From Sphingomonadales bacterium (GTDB lineage Bacteria; Pseudomonadota; Alphaproteobacteria; Sphingomonadales; Sphingomonadaceae), in NCBI GenBank assembly GCA_004173185.1, contig SEFZ01000010.1, forward strand, positions 62,001 to 126,000: DNA of 64,000 bases. The letters run 5' to 3'. The position numbers and the translations under genes were made by a program. Positions 18,953-28,474 of this stretch are shown in pieces. The notes beneath the pieces were generated by a model. It saw only the letters and a program-made list of their open reading frames with translations, was not told the DNA's origin and made no database searches. How positions within the stretch are numbered: the stretch's first letter is position 1; the number at the start of each line of letters is the position of its first letter.

Positions 18953-20281
18953 ATGAGCATCGCGCATGTATCGCCGCCATCTGATGTGGCGAAGGCTGCC
19001 CACGGCGCGGGCGGGGAAGAGGTGAGGGTGGGCTTTGCGGGCTGGTACACGCTCGCCGTTCTCACCATTGTTTACATGCTGTGCCAGGTCGATCGGAAGG
19101 TGATCTCCATTGTCGCCGAGCCGATCAAGCACGAGTTTGGGCTGAGCGACGGCCAGTTGGGCGCTCTGACCGGGCTGATGTTCGGCGTGCCCAACGCGAT
19201 CATGCTTCTGCCCATGGGGTTGTTGATCGACCGAGTGAACCGCCGCAATCTGTGCGCGGCAATGCTCGGCCTATGGAGCGCGGCCTGCGCTGCGACGGGT
19301 TTCGCGGCGAGCTATTTGCATCTCATGGTGGCTCGCGCGGCAGTCGGTGCCACCGAGTCCGCGGGCGCCTCTAGCGGCCTCTCGATGATCGCGGACGTCT
19401 TCCCGAAACGGCTGCGTCCGGTTGCCACGGCATTGTTCCAAAGCGCGATGCCGCTGGGCACGATCCTCTGCTTCACCGTAATCGCTTGGGTCGGCGCTGC
19501 ATATGGCTGGCGCGCAGCGTTCATTGCTGCGGGCGTGCCGGGGATCCTGGTCAGCGTGCTGCTATTCCTTACCGTGCGCCATCCGACGCGCGGCGCGACA
19601 GACGGACCGATGCGCCAGGATGGCGAAAGCCCGCGCCGTGCGACGCTGGCCGAAGGGTTTCGCTTCGTGCTGACCAATCGTGTGGCGCTGCATTATGTCA
19701 TCGGGCCGGCGCTGGTTTCCTCGGCAAGCTCGGGCGTCATCCTGTGGCTGCCGTCGTTTCTGATACGCTCGCACGGCATGTCGATCGCCGAAGCGGGATA
19801 TCTGCTCGCGCTGACATCGGGCGTGATCACGGCGATCGCGCTCGCGGTTTCGGGGCCAGCGGCTGCGCGCTTTGCCAAGGGAGACGATGCCAGGCTGGCG
19901 CTGGTGCCGGTGCTCACCGTCATCGCCTCGATCGTGCTTGCCGCGGTCTTTCTGATCGTCCCCTCAATGACCGTGATGATCGTCGCGCTGTGCCTCTTCG
20001 CGGTGTTCAATTATCTTTATCTCAGCCTGGGATACACGCTGCTTCTGGGAGTCGCTCCCGCCTGGATGCGCGGCACGGTATTGTCGATAGAGCTGATTGC
20101 GGCGAACCTGCTGGGCTATGCGGGTGGGCCGTTCATCGTCGGGCTGCTGAGCGATGCGATCGGCGGAGCAGATGCGTTGCGCTGGGCACTCGTGGCGATC
20201 CTTGGGCTCTACGCCTGGGGCGCACTCCACCTGTGGCTTGGCCGGCGCGCGATTATCGCTTCCGGGATGCAACCTGCGTGA
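18953..20281 (+). CDS. MFS transporter, spinster-like
   Basis: A 442-residue carrier with twelve helices. After a 25-residue cytoplasmic tail come YTLAVLTIVYMLCQVDRKVISIVAEPIKHEFGLSDGQLG and LIDRVNRRNLCA, the pattern of the spinster-like MFS group that is frequent in sphingomonad steroid and lipid clusters. ATG 18953 follows GGAGAG; the frame extends further upstream to 18785, but that would overlap the operator region. The stop overlaps the GTG of the next gene (GTGA). It probably moves a steroid or its acid product. Confidence 0.85.
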   Translation: MSIAHVSPPSDVAKAAHGAGGEEVRVGFAGWYTLAVLTIVYMLCQVDRKVISIVAEPIKHEFGLSDGQLGALTGLMFGVPNAIMLLPMGLLIDRVNRRNLCAAMLGLWSAACAATGFAASYLHLMVARAAVGATESAGASSGLSMIADVFPKRLRPVATALFQSAMPLGTILCFTVIAWVGAAYGWRAAFIAAGVPGILVSVLLFLTVRHPTRGATDGPMRQDGESPRRATLAEGFRFVLTNRVALHYVIGPALVSSASSGVILWLPSFLIRSHGMSIAEAGYLLALTSGVITAIALAVSGPAAARFAKGDDARLALVPVLTVIASIVLAAVFLIVPSMTVMIVALCLFAVFNYLYLSLGYTLLLGVAPAWMRGTVLSIELIAANLLGYAGGPFIVGLLSDAIGGADALRWALVAILGLYAWGALHLWLGRRAIIASGMQPA

Positions 20282-21105
20282 CGCTTGATCCGGGACGCGT
20301 GCTGGGCGCGCAGATGCCTGAGCGAGCCTTTGTCTGGTCGCAGCGCGATGCGATTCTTTATGCGTTGGGAGTCGGATGCGGCGCTGAAGACAGGCGCTTC
20401 GTTTACGAGGATGAGCTGGTTTCCGTGCCCAGCTTTGCGACAGTCGTCTGCAACGTAAAGATGTTCGATGCGGCCGCGCTGGGGATCGATTATGCTGGGC
20501 TCGTCCATTCCGGCCAGTCGATCGAACTGCACCAGCCTTTCCCTACCGAGGGGGAGGCAATCTTATCGAAGCGCGTCGTCGGGCTGTGGGATCGCGGCGC
20601 CGAACGCGGCGCGGTGCTGGCCGTCGAGACAGGCGTGAACGACGCTGCGACCGGTGCGCGGATCGCAACGGTGGTCAATGAGATGATGGCGCGCCGGAAC
20701 GGCGGGTTTGGCGGCAGTCTGGACGGCATGCCGGAGCCGGCACCGGCGCATTCGCCAGAACAAACCCGTGCGATGCCGACGCGGGAAGATCAGGCGCTGC
20801 TCTTCCGTCTGTCGGGCGATTGGAACCCGCTGCATGCCGATCCCGAAACGGCGCGCGCTGCGGGCTTTCCCGGCCCGATCCTCCACGGCATGTGCACCTA
20901 TGCGCTTTGCTGCCGCGCTGTGATGGCGGAATATGGCGTCGCGCCCGAGCAAGTCTTGCGGCACGAAGCGCGCTTCTCCGCCCCGGTCTATCCCGGTGAG
21001 ACGGTTTCGGTCGGAATGGCGCGACGGGGCAGTGAAATCTACTTCTGCGCCCATGTCGGCGAGCGGCAGGTGGTCCGCAATGGACGGACCACACTGCGCG
21101 CCTGA
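20278..21105 (+). CDS. MaoC-family 2-enoyl-CoA hydratase (hydratase 2 type)
   Basis: A 275-residue double hot-dog protein. The C-terminal half carries the complete hydratase-2 motif FRLSGDWNPLHAD (about residue 180) with the catalytic Asp and His, followed by FPGPILHGMCTYAL. The N-terminal half is a degenerate hot-dog, as in peroxisomal MFE-2 and mycobacterial MaoC proteins. It hydrates trans-2-enoyl-CoA to the (R)-3-hydroxy form. It starts with GTG inside the MFS stop. The context suggests beta-oxidation of a side chain or ring-derived acyl-CoA. Confidence 0.88.
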   Translation: MTLDPGRVLGAQMPERAFVWSQRDAILYALGVGCGAEDRRFVYEDELVSVPSFATVVCNVKMFDAAALGIDYAGLVHSGQSIELHQPFPTEGEAILSKRVVGLWDRGAERGAVLAVETGVNDAATGARIATVVNEMMARRNGGFGGSLDGMPEPAPAHSPEQTRAMPTREDQALLFRLSGDWNPLHADPETARAAGFPGPILHGMCTYALCCRAVMAEYGVAPEQVLRHEARFSAPVYPGETVSVGMARRGSEIYFCAHVGERQVVRNGRTTLRA

Positions 21106-21115
21106 GCCTGTTCTC

Positions 21116-22315
21116 TTATCCCGTAGCAGCGGCGGCCTCGAGCCCCAGTTCGCGCAGCACTTCTCCGGTATGCTCGCCCACAAGCGGCGGTGCTGTATGC
21201 CCCTGGATCGGGGTTCGTGAAAAGCGGATCGGATTGGCGATGGTGCGGATCGATCCGGCGCTGGCATGCGTCATCATCTCCACTACGCCGCGCTGCACGG
21301 CGTGCGGATCGTCAAAAGCCTCGGACACCTTGTTGAGCGGCGCGCAATAGACGCCGGCATCAAGCAGGATCTTGAACCACTCCTTGGCGGTCCGCTCCAG
21401 AAACATCTCATCGAGGATCGCCATCAGCTCGACTTCGTTCGCGGCACGCGCGCGGCGATCGGTGAAGCGCGGCAGCTCGGGGAGGTCTGGCCTGCCCATT
21501 GCGGTGCAGAGCTTGCGGAACTGGTCCTCGGCGCCTGCCTGGATCGTGATGACGCCCTCGCGGCAGCGAAAATTCTTGCCCGGAACGTTGCCCGAGGAAG
21601 AGGATCCACGCCGCATCGGCTCGACCCCAGCCATCAGATATTCCATCGCGCGGTGCGACATGATCGCGAAGGCGCAATCGAATAGCGCCAAGTCGATATG
21701 CTGGCCTTCACCGCTTGCCGCGCGCTCGTGCAGCGCGGCCAGCACGGCAGTGCTGGCGTACAGGCCGGTCACCAGATCGACCACGATCATCCCGATTCGC
21801 TGGGGCTCGCCATCCGGCTCTCCAGTGAGCATCATCATGCCCGAAAGCGCCTGGAACATCGTATCGACACCCGGCCGATCGGCATACGGGCCTTCCTGCC
21901 CGAAACCCGTGACCGAACAATAGATCACGCCGGGGTTCCGCTGCCGCAGCGAGGCATAGTCGAGGCCGTAGCGCGCCAGGGTCCCCGCCTTGAAGTTTTC
22001 GATGACGACATCGGCACGCAACGCGAGTTCTTCGACGATGCGGCGCCCTTCCGGCGTCTTGAGATCCGCCACTACCGAACGCTTGTTGCGGTTGCAGGAA
22101 ATCGAATAGGTCGACTCGAGCAATTCGGCCCCCTCCTCGTCCTTCAGGAAGGGGGGGCCATAGTGGCGCATCTCGTCACCACGGCCCAATTCGACCTTGA
22201 TGACCTCCGCCCCCAAATCGCCCAGCGTCTGCCCCGCATAAGGGGCGGCAAACATGCGCCCCAGGTCAAGAACTCTGATACCTTCCAGTGGCTTGCGGGA
22301 TTTCTCGGAAGTCAT
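21116..22315 (-). CDS. Class III CoA-transferase (CaiB/BaiF family)
   Basis: A 399-residue family III CoA-transferase, which moves CoA from one acyl-CoA to a free acid through an Asp-bound anhydride. Seen motifs: GIRVLDLGRMFAAPYAGQTLGDLGAEVIKVE at the start, RNKRSVVADLK near residue 80, and the FQALSGMMMLTG segment followed by a VDLVTGLYAS stretch that should carry the nucleophilic Asp. BaiF relatives exchange CoA between bile acids. ATG 22315 follows GGAG; the divergent receptor gene and a shared operator lie upstream. It converges on the MaoC gene. Confidence 0.88.
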   Translation of the reverse strand: MTSEKSRKPLEGIRVLDLGRMFAAPYAGQTLGDLGAEVIKVELGRGDEMRHYGPPFLKDEEGAELLESTYSISCNRNKRSVVADLKTPEGRRIVEELALRADVVIENFKAGTLARYGLDYASLRQRNPGVIYCSVTGFGQEGPYADRPGVDTMFQALSGMMMLTGEPDGEPQRIGMIVVDLVTGLYASTAVLAALHERAASGEGQHIDLALFDCAFAIMSHRAMEYLMAGVEPMRRGSSSSGNVPGKNFRCREGVITIQAGAEDQFRKLCTAMGRPDLPELPRFTDRRARAANEVELMAILDEMFLERTAKEWFKILLDAGVYCAPLNKVSEAFDDPHAVQRGVVEMMTHASAGSIRTIANPIRFSRTPIQGHTAPPLVGEHTGEVLRELGLEAAAATG

Positions 22316-22431
22316 GTTCTTACTCCTTTGCGGTGGGCATAGCCGACACCATGGGCCGCTCTGCGGCCGGGAACTTGATAGGGCGCGACCTAAGCCTTGC
22401 CCAGCAGTTGCAACAAGCGGCAATTAAAACA

Positions 22432-22451
22432 CTTGCTGTGCGACTAGCAAG
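22432..22451. promoter_or_regulatory. Operator palindrome (site 2)
   Basis: CTTGCT-GTGCGACT-AGCAAG, perfect 6-bp arms with the 8-base spacer, in the divergent region between the CoA-transferase (start 22315) and the receptor (start 22562). It can serve either promoter. Confidence 0.8.
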
Positions 22452-22561
22452 GATATATCGATGATTGCGAGTTACCGGGAAGAGTGGCAGCGGGCGCGAT
22501 CGCTTCAGGCGACATGGCTCATCAAAAGACCGGCGATGATCGGTCGGTACAGGAGAGGTAT

Positions 22562-24691
22562 ATGAAGAGCATTGCTGGCCTTCGGGCGGTGGGGGGAGCG
22601 AAACTGTTTCTGCTTGCCACCTGCGCCATTCCCACTGCCGTCATGGCGCAGACAGCGGCGCCAGCCGCAGATACTCCAACGGCGGTACAGGACGATTCAG
22701 ACAGCGGCGAGATCGTCGTCATCGCCCAGCGCCGCGAAGAGCGGCTCCGGGATGTTCCGATCTCCATCTCGGTCGTCAGCGCGGCTGAGCTCACCGGCGC
22801 GGGTGCGACTACTTCGCGCGATTTGAGCGCATTGGTCCCCGGCCTCACGATCGCCAGCAACGGCGTTTATATCCAGCCTACTGTCCGCGGCATCGGTTCG
22901 AACCTCAACAGCGTCGGGTCCGAAGCTGCGGTCGCGCTCTATGTCGATGGTGTCTACAGCCCGAATACCGCAGCGAACATCTTCGATCTGGCGAATATCC
23001 AGCAAATCGAAGTGCTAAAGGGGCCGCAGGGCACTCTGTTCGGGCGTAACGCCACTGGCGGTGCGATCCTGGTTACGACCCGCAATCCCTCACAAAAACC
23101 AATGCTCCGCACCAGCATCGGCTATGGCAGTTTCAAAGAAATGCGCGCCTCGGCCTATGTCGCGGGTCCGATCACGGACAGCCTGTCCGCCGACCTTTCG
23201 GTCGTCCGTCGCGTCGATGACGGCTATGCACGCGATGCGCTGACCGACGCCCGGCTGTCGACGTATGACGAGAGTTCGGTGCGCGGTAAGATCGTGTTCC
23301 AGCCGAGCAGCGCATTGTCGATCACGCTGGCGGGCGATTATGCGGCAGTTAGCGATCTTTCCGGCGTGAGCAACAAGGTCTGGAACGGCAATACCTCGAC
23401 CGTTGGCGCGATCATCCCCACGGATCCGCGGGAATATGCGCTGAGCTTCGTTCCCATTTCCGATGTCGAGGCTTTCGGCGGTTCGGCGACGGTGCAATAT
23501 GATTTCGGTGGCGTTCGTCTGCGCTCGCTTTCCGCACTGCGGCAGGTCAACCAGCATTCGCTGACCGATACCGATCGAACCCAGGTCGCAACCGGTCGTT
23601 CGGATCTGTACGCCAATCAGGACAGCTTCTCGCAGGAAGTGACTCTGGCGTCGAACGGCACCAGCCCGCTCTCGTGGATCTTCGGGGTCTATTATTTCCG
23701 CGACAAGGGAAAGACGCCCACGTTCCTGCTGAACAATGCGCCGTTCATTACCTCGGTGATCGACACGCGGGCGATTTCCGGCTTCACCGAGATCAGCTAC
23801 GCGTTCAGCGAGCGGCTGAGCGTCACCGCAGGGCTGCGCTACAGCGACGAGACCAAGGACTTTGATGCCTGGCGGACGACCGGGCAGGTCGCCGACCAGT
23901 CGGCCAACTGGGGTGCCTGGACCCCGCGGGTGTCGGTACGCTTCAGCCCGACGGACAGCACATCGGTTTACGCAACGTATAGCGAAGGCTTCAAGAGCGG
24001 CGCGTTCTTGGCAACCGTCGTTCCGCAGACGCCGGTGAACCCCGAATATGTCCGCGCCTATGAAACCGGATTCAAGTTCGCGCGCGGGCGCAACTATCTG
24101 AATCTCGCGGCTTTCTACTACGACTATGACAATCTGCAGGTGACTGCATACCAGCCGGGTGCCGCGATCCTCCGCAATGCGGCGACGGCACGGATCTGGG
24201 GTGTTGAAGCCGAGGGTGCGGTGGCGGTAACCGACGCGTTCAACGTTCGCGCTGGCATTGCCTACACGAATGCGCGGTACACCGATTTCACCACCGCCGT
24301 TGTTCTGATCCCCCGCCCAACGGGGGGCAATCTCCAGATCAACGGTGACGCAAGTGGCAATCATCTGATCCGTAGCCCTGAAGTGACTGCGAATGTCAGT
24401 GCCAATTACACCGTTCCGGTTGGATCAGGATCGGTCACGCTGAACGGCACTGCGACGTACAATAGCGGCTTCTTCTGGAATGCGAGCAACCGGCTCAAGC
24501 AGCCCGAATATGTGATCGCGAATGCCAGCATCGCCTGGAAGGTCGCGAACACGCCGATGACGGTGACGGTGTGGGCTCGTAACCTCACTGACAAGCTCTA
24601 TGGCATCTTCGCCGTGGACACGACTGCTGCTGACGCGATTGCCTATGGCCGGCCGCGCAGCATCGGCGCGACGCTGGGCTTTGACTTCTGA
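22562..24691 (+). CDS. TonB-dependent receptor
   Basis: A 709-residue receptor. Signal peptide to VMAQ (residue 30), TonB-box-like GEIVVIAQRREERLRDVPISI, plug with VRGIGSNLNSVGSEAAVALYVDGVY and VLKGPQGTLFGRNATGGAI, barrel ending FDF. ATG 22562 is preceded by AGGAGAGG. It opens a forward operon with the crotonase fusion, the TauD-like enzyme and an SDR, and has a regulon palindrome 111 bases upstream. It is the best candidate for the outer-membrane porter of the island's substrate. Confidence 0.94.
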   Translation: MKSIAGLRAVGGAKLFLLATCAIPTAVMAQTAAPAADTPTAVQDDSDSGEIVVIAQRREERLRDVPISISVVSAAELTGAGATTSRDLSALVPGLTIASNGVYIQPTVRGIGSNLNSVGSEAAVALYVDGVYSPNTAANIFDLANIQQIEVLKGPQGTLFGRNATGGAILVTTRNPSQKPMLRTSIGYGSFKEMRASAYVAGPITDSLSADLSVVRRVDDGYARDALTDARLSTYDESSVRGKIVFQPSSALSITLAGDYAAVSDLSGVSNKVWNGNTSTVGAIIPTDPREYALSFVPISDVEAFGGSATVQYDFGGVRLRSLSALRQVNQHSLTDTDRTQVATGRSDLYANQDSFSQEVTLASNGTSPLSWIFGVYYFRDKGKTPTFLLNNAPFITSVIDTRAISGFTEISYAFSERLSVTAGLRYSDETKDFDAWRTTGQVADQSANWGAWTPRVSVRFSPTDSTSVYATYSEGFKSGAFLATVVPQTPVNPEYVRAYETGFKFARGRNYLNLAAFYYDYDNLQVTAYQPGAAILRNAATARIWGVEAEGAVAVTDAFNVRAGIAYTNARYTDFTTAVVLIPRPTGGNLQINGDASGNHLIRSPEVTANVSANYTVPVGSGSVTLNGTATYNSGFFWNASNRLKQPEYVIANASIAWKVANTPMTVTVWARNLTDKLYGIFAVDTTAADAIAYGRPRSIGATLGFDF

Positions 24692-24752
24692 TGTGCAAGA
24701 CGCCGATCGCTTGTTTGAGGACCGGCATCGTCCGCGGCAGGGGAGCAATCCC

Positions 24753-26648
24753 ATGCCGCGGGTAAGCACACAGGTCGTGACTGAGCGTGACGGTGATGTC
24801 GCATTGCTCATCATCGACAATCCACCGGTCAACGCCCTTTCCGCCGAAGTCCGCGATGGATTGTTCGATGGCCTGACCGCGGCCATCGCCGATCCCGAAA
24901 TCGCTGCAATCGTTGTGATGTGTGCCGGATCGACCTTCGTCGCCGGTGGAGACATCTCCGCATTGGGCAGCAAGCCCGGCGGCGCGCCGACCATGGAGAT
25001 CAATCGACTTCAGGAAAGCAGCCCCAAGCCTATCGTCACCGCAATGCACGGATCGGCGCTGGGTGGCGGGCTGGAGACCAGTTTCGCAGCCCATTGGCGG
25101 ATAGCCGCTCGGGGTACGAAGCTGGGCCTGCCCGAAGTGAAGCTGGGCATCCTGCCGGGCGCGGGCGGCACGCAGCGTTTGCCGCGCCTGATCGATCTTG
25201 AGGCTGCGCTCGACATCATCGTCAATGGCGATCCGATCAGCGCCGAAAAGGCGTTCGAGCTTGGGTTGATCGACGCAATCGCCAATCCGGAAACATTGCG
25301 CGCCGAGGCGATTGCCTTTGCCCGCCAGGCGGTCACCAAGCCGCTGCGTCGTGCCCGCGACCAGGCGGTCACGGGTGACCCCGCTTTGCTCGATCGGTTT
25401 CTCGCGGCGAATTCGGATGCCGCTCGTGGTGCGGAGGCGCCGATTGCCTGCGTTCGCGCGGTGCGGGCTGCGATAGATATGCCCTTTGATGCGGGCATCG
25501 AGTATGAGCGCGAGCTGCTCTACGAACGCATTCCCAGCCTCCAGTCTGAGGCAATGCGGCACCTGTTCTTCGCGGAGCGCGAAGCGTGGAAGCTGCCCGG
25601 CGCATCGCGCGACGCAGTGGCGCCGCCGATCCGCAGCGTTTGCATCCTTGCAGAAACCCGTGACGGCCTGGCTGTCGGTCGTGCCTTCTCCGCCGCCGGG
25701 CTCGATGTGACTTTTGCGCCAGCCGGACTGGGCACTGCGGATCTGGTTTTCGATCCGACCTTCACTTCGATCCCCGATCATCGCGCGCTGATCGCAAACG
25801 CTGCGCCAGATATGCGCGAGGATGCGATACTTTCGAGCATGTCTGCGGGTTCGGTCGACGATCTGTTCGCGCCCGAGCGGACAATTGGCATCCACTTTTT
25901 CTATCCGGCTGACGAACGCCCGTTCGTCGAAGTGATCCGCCCACCGGCTTCCTCGATCCCGGCAACGCTGGCCGTGCTGCGTCTGTTGAAACGGATGGGC
26001 AAAAAGGCTGTCGTGGCAGCGCCCGCACCCGGGGCGGTGGCAGCCGTCATGATGACTGCACGGCAGCGTGCCGCCGAGCTTCTGGTAGCCAGTGGCAAAG
26101 CTAATCCTGCCGAGATCGATGCGGCGCTGACCGGCTTCGGTTTTGCGGAAGGCGTGTTCGAGTGGCTCGATCGGATCGGGCTTGAGACCAGCTGGATCCG
26201 CACTGGCGACGCGGGCGACACTATCCGCGACCGCCTATGTGCGGCGGGTCGGACAGGCTGCGCGGCGGGCGCGGGATTCTACGACTATGATGCGGCAGGC
26301 AACGCCGTTTTCTCGGCACAGGCTGCGCAGATCATTGGAGGCGGGGGCGGGCCATCGCTTGGCGACTCGCTTATCGACGCGCTCCTCGTCCCAATCGCCA
26401 ATGCCGGCCAGAAACTGGTCGATGCGGGGACAGCGATACGCGGGTCTGACGTGGATCTTGTCGCGGTGACTGCGCATGGCTGGCCTGCCTGGCGTGGCGG
26501 ACCGCTTTTCTATCTCGATCGCGTGACGGGTGCGGCCAAGGCGCTCGATCTGCTCGCGGCGCTCGCGCCCGCCGATCCGGCTTTTTACGCCCCGGCCCAG
26601 AGCCTCACCGTCGGCAGTGGCTCCACAACCCAAGAGTTAGGGACATGA
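24753..26648 (+). CDS. Enoyl-CoA hydratase fused to a degenerate 3-hydroxyacyl-CoA dehydrogenase
   Basis: A 631-residue FadJ/FadB-like fusion. The crotonase half (1-200) looks active: oxyanion loop FVAGGDISAL, GGGLE with Glu108, and LGLPEVKLGILPGAGGT with Glu128. The second half keeps the outline of the dehydrogenase, including HFFYP (His381) and EVIRP. The NAD-binding GxGxxG near residue 295 is replaced by LAETRDG, however, and the usual CPGFVGNR loop reads APGAVAAV. The dehydrogenase is therefore probably inactive or repurposed. ATG 24753 follows GGGGAG. Its stop overlaps the next gene's ATG. Confidence 0.85.
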   Translation: MPRVSTQVVTERDGDVALLIIDNPPVNALSAEVRDGLFDGLTAAIADPEIAAIVVMCAGSTFVAGGDISALGSKPGGAPTMEINRLQESSPKPIVTAMHGSALGGGLETSFAAHWRIAARGTKLGLPEVKLGILPGAGGTQRLPRLIDLEAALDIIVNGDPISAEKAFELGLIDAIANPETLRAEAIAFARQAVTKPLRRARDQAVTGDPALLDRFLAANSDAARGAEAPIACVRAVRAAIDMPFDAGIEYERELLYERIPSLQSEAMRHLFFAEREAWKLPGASRDAVAPPIRSVCILAETRDGLAVGRAFSAAGLDVTFAPAGLGTADLVFDPTFTSIPDHRALIANAAPDMREDAILSSMSAGSVDDLFAPERTIGIHFFYPADERPFVEVIRPPASSIPATLAVLRLLKRMGKKAVVAAPAPGAVAAVMMTARQRAAELLVASGKANPAEIDAALTGFGFAEGVFEWLDRIGLETSWIRTGDAGDTIRDRLCAAGRTGCAAGAGFYDYDAAGNAVFSAQAAQIIGGGGGPSLGDSLIDALLVPIANAGQKLVDAGTAIRGSDVDLVAVTAHGWPAWRGGPLFYLDRVTGAAKALDLLAALAPADPAFYAPAQSLTVGSGSTTQELGT

Positions 26649-27505
26649 TGGCAACCATAGCTGCAGGCTTTCGCGAAGTGATCGAGGATCCGACCCGGAT
26701 ACGCTCGCTCGGACCCTTTGGCGTCGAGGTCGATTTCGATCTGACTCAGCCACTCGATGCCACGGATGCGCAGGCGTTTCGCGATCTGTTCTTCCGCGAG
26801 TCGTTGCTGCTCTTCCGTGGTCAGACGCTGACGATGGACGACCAGCAGCGAGCGATCGAATATATCGGGCCGGTGCTGCCCGGCTCCGGCAAGGGATTCC
26901 TGTCACCCGAGGACAAGGTGCTCGGCACCGTCAAGCTCGATTACCATTCGGATCTCTGCGCCACGCCGATGCCGCTGGATGCAATATCGCTCCACGCCCT
27001 CGACGTGGTGGAGGGGACATCGACCACCAATTTCGTCTCGGGCGCCCGTGCTTATTCTAAGCTTTCCGACGCGCTCAGGCAGCGGATCGACGGGCTCGAC
27101 GTCAACTTCGTGCAGACGCTCGCCGATCGGTCACGGCTGACTTATGACGTTGCGCCCGATGCGCTGAACCTCGTGCGCCCTTTCGTGATGCGCCACCGGA
27201 TTACCGGCACGCCTTTGGTCTACGCCAATGAAAGCTCGGCGGCGCGCGTCGAGGGGTTGGGCCGCGATGAGAGCGCCGAACTGATCGAGGCGGTGTTCGC
27301 GACGCTTTACGATCCATCGAACGAGATCCGCCATTCGTGGCGCAACGGCGACTTCATCATCTGGGACAATCTGGCGCTCCAGCACGGACGCCCGCCGCTC
27401 GATCCTGGCATTCCACGTCACATGCAACGCGTCACATCGGGGCGAAAAACGCTCCGCGAGCAAGTGCCAAACTACAACCTCTCCGGGGTCTTCGGAGAGA
27501 ATTGA
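26645..27505 (+). CDS. TauD/TfdA-family Fe(II)/2-oxoglutarate dioxygenase
   Basis: A 286-residue dioxygenase. The iron ligands are visible as the HxD in YHSDLC (about residue 100) and the distal His in DNLALQHGR (about 245), followed by the Arg that binds 2-oxoglutarate (RHMQRVT). TauD/TfdA enzymes hydroxylate taurine, aryloxyacids or other small molecules, often causing cleavage. It starts in an ATGA overlap with the hydratase fusion. Its presence in an acyl-CoA operon suggests hydroxylation of the main substrate or removal of an ether or conjugate; which of these is unknown. Confidence 0.87.
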   Translation: MMATIAAGFREVIEDPTRIRSLGPFGVEVDFDLTQPLDATDAQAFRDLFFRESLLLFRGQTLTMDDQQRAIEYIGPVLPGSGKGFLSPEDKVLGTVKLDYHSDLCATPMPLDAISLHALDVVEGTSTTNFVSGARAYSKLSDALRQRIDGLDVNFVQTLADRSRLTYDVAPDALNLVRPFVMRHRITGTPLVYANESSAARVEGLGRDESAELIEAVFATLYDPSNEIRHSWRNGDFIIWDNLALQHGRPPLDPGIPRHMQRVTSGRKTLREQVPNYNLSGVFGEN

Positions 27506-27546
27506 ATCCCCGGGTCGCACCGGAAAAGTCAAGGAAGCATAGTAAA

Positions 27547-28425
27547 ATGAGAGAACTCGAAGGAAAGATCGCGATCGTCACCGGGGCAAGCCGGGGTATC
27601 GGCGAAGCGACCGCGGAGCGGCTGGCATCGGCCGGTGCGATCGTCATCGCGGCGGCGCGCACCGTGGGTGACGAGACCGATCCGCAGATCGATACGCTGG
27701 CCTACACCGTTGCCCAGATCCGCAGCCGTGGTGGCGAGGCCTATGCCTATGCGCTCGATCTCTCCAAGCCCGAATCGCGTGCGGCGTTCATGGACGCAGT
27801 GCTTGAACGTTTTGGCCGGGTCGATCTGCTCGTCAACAATGCCGGCATCGCCGGGCTCGGCACCAAGAGCTGGGAGATGCTCGACAAGCATTTCCGCCGT
27901 GTCTTTGAAATCGACGTGTTCGCGCCGCGCGATCTGATGATCCGCGCGCTGCCGGGGATGCTAGAGCGCGGCTATGGCCGGATCGTCAACGTTTCCTCGA
28001 CGGTAGCCGATCGCGCCGCACCGAATATCGATGGCCCTCCGTTCCTCGATTTCCACACGGTCGGCGGCGTCTCCGCTTATTGCTCTGCCAAGAGCGCGCT
28101 CAACCTGTTCACGCGCGCCTTCGCCGCAGAGGTGCACGGCAAGGGCGTATCGGCAAACATCGTCTCGCCGGTCAATTCGGTGATGACGCGCGGCACCAAG
28201 GAACTGGTGGCAAAGGGCGTTGTCAACATGGACCGTATCCAGTCGCCCGAAGATCCCGAGACGATGGCAGAGGCAATTCTCGCGCTGCTCGTTGCCGATC
28301 CGGAGACGATCAATGGCCGCACCACGTATAGCGGCCAGTTTCTCGCCGAGGTCGGCCGCGAAGTTCGGGGACGCGATGGCGGTCCGTTCGATGCCAAGGT
28401 TACCGTTGCCTCCGTGGCATATTGA
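27547..28425 (+). CDS. Short-chain dehydrogenase/reductase
   Basis: A 292-residue classical SDR: cofactor loop TGASRGIG near residue 14, NNAG near 100, Ser in VNVSS and the Tyr-x3-Lys pair YCSAKSA near 180. An insertion between the Ser and Tyr (IDGPPFLDFHTVGG) and a C-terminal extension to AKVTVASVAY make it longer than the 250-residue norm. It is 41 bases downstream of the dioxygenase and probably the last gene of the receptor operon. Alcohol/ketone oxidoreduction on a CoA thioester or steroid ring is likely. Confidence 0.87.
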   Translation: MRELEGKIAIVTGASRGIGEATAERLASAGAIVIAAARTVGDETDPQIDTLAYTVAQIRSRGGEAYAYALDLSKPESRAAFMDAVLERFGRVDLLVNNAGIAGLGTKSWEMLDKHFRRVFEIDVFAPRDLMIRALPGMLERGYGRIVNVSSTVADRAAPNIDGPPFLDFHTVGGVSAYCSAKSALNLFTRAFAAEVHGKGVSANIVSPVNSVMTRGTKELVAKGVVNMDRIQSPEDPETMAEAILALLVADPETINGRTTYSGQFLAEVGREVRGRDGGPFDAKVTVASVAY

Positions 28426-28433
28426 AGTGAAAG

Positions 28434-28465
28434 GGCGCGCGCGGAGCCAGTTTTCTGCGCGCGCC
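28434..28465. terminator. Hairpin between converging SDR genes
   Basis: A 9-bp GC-only stem (GGCGCGCGC, 28434-28442, with its complement 28457-28465) and a 14-base loop containing TTTT, in the 50-base gap between two convergent genes. It can act in either direction, though no T run follows. Confidence 0.5.
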
Positions 28466-28474
28466 TATTCCTCC

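Noticed and set aside
22396..22417. A second CTTGCC/AACAAG inverted repeat near site 2
   Set aside because: The spacer is 10 bases, not 8, and the left arm is mismatched; it probably arises by chance next to the true site.
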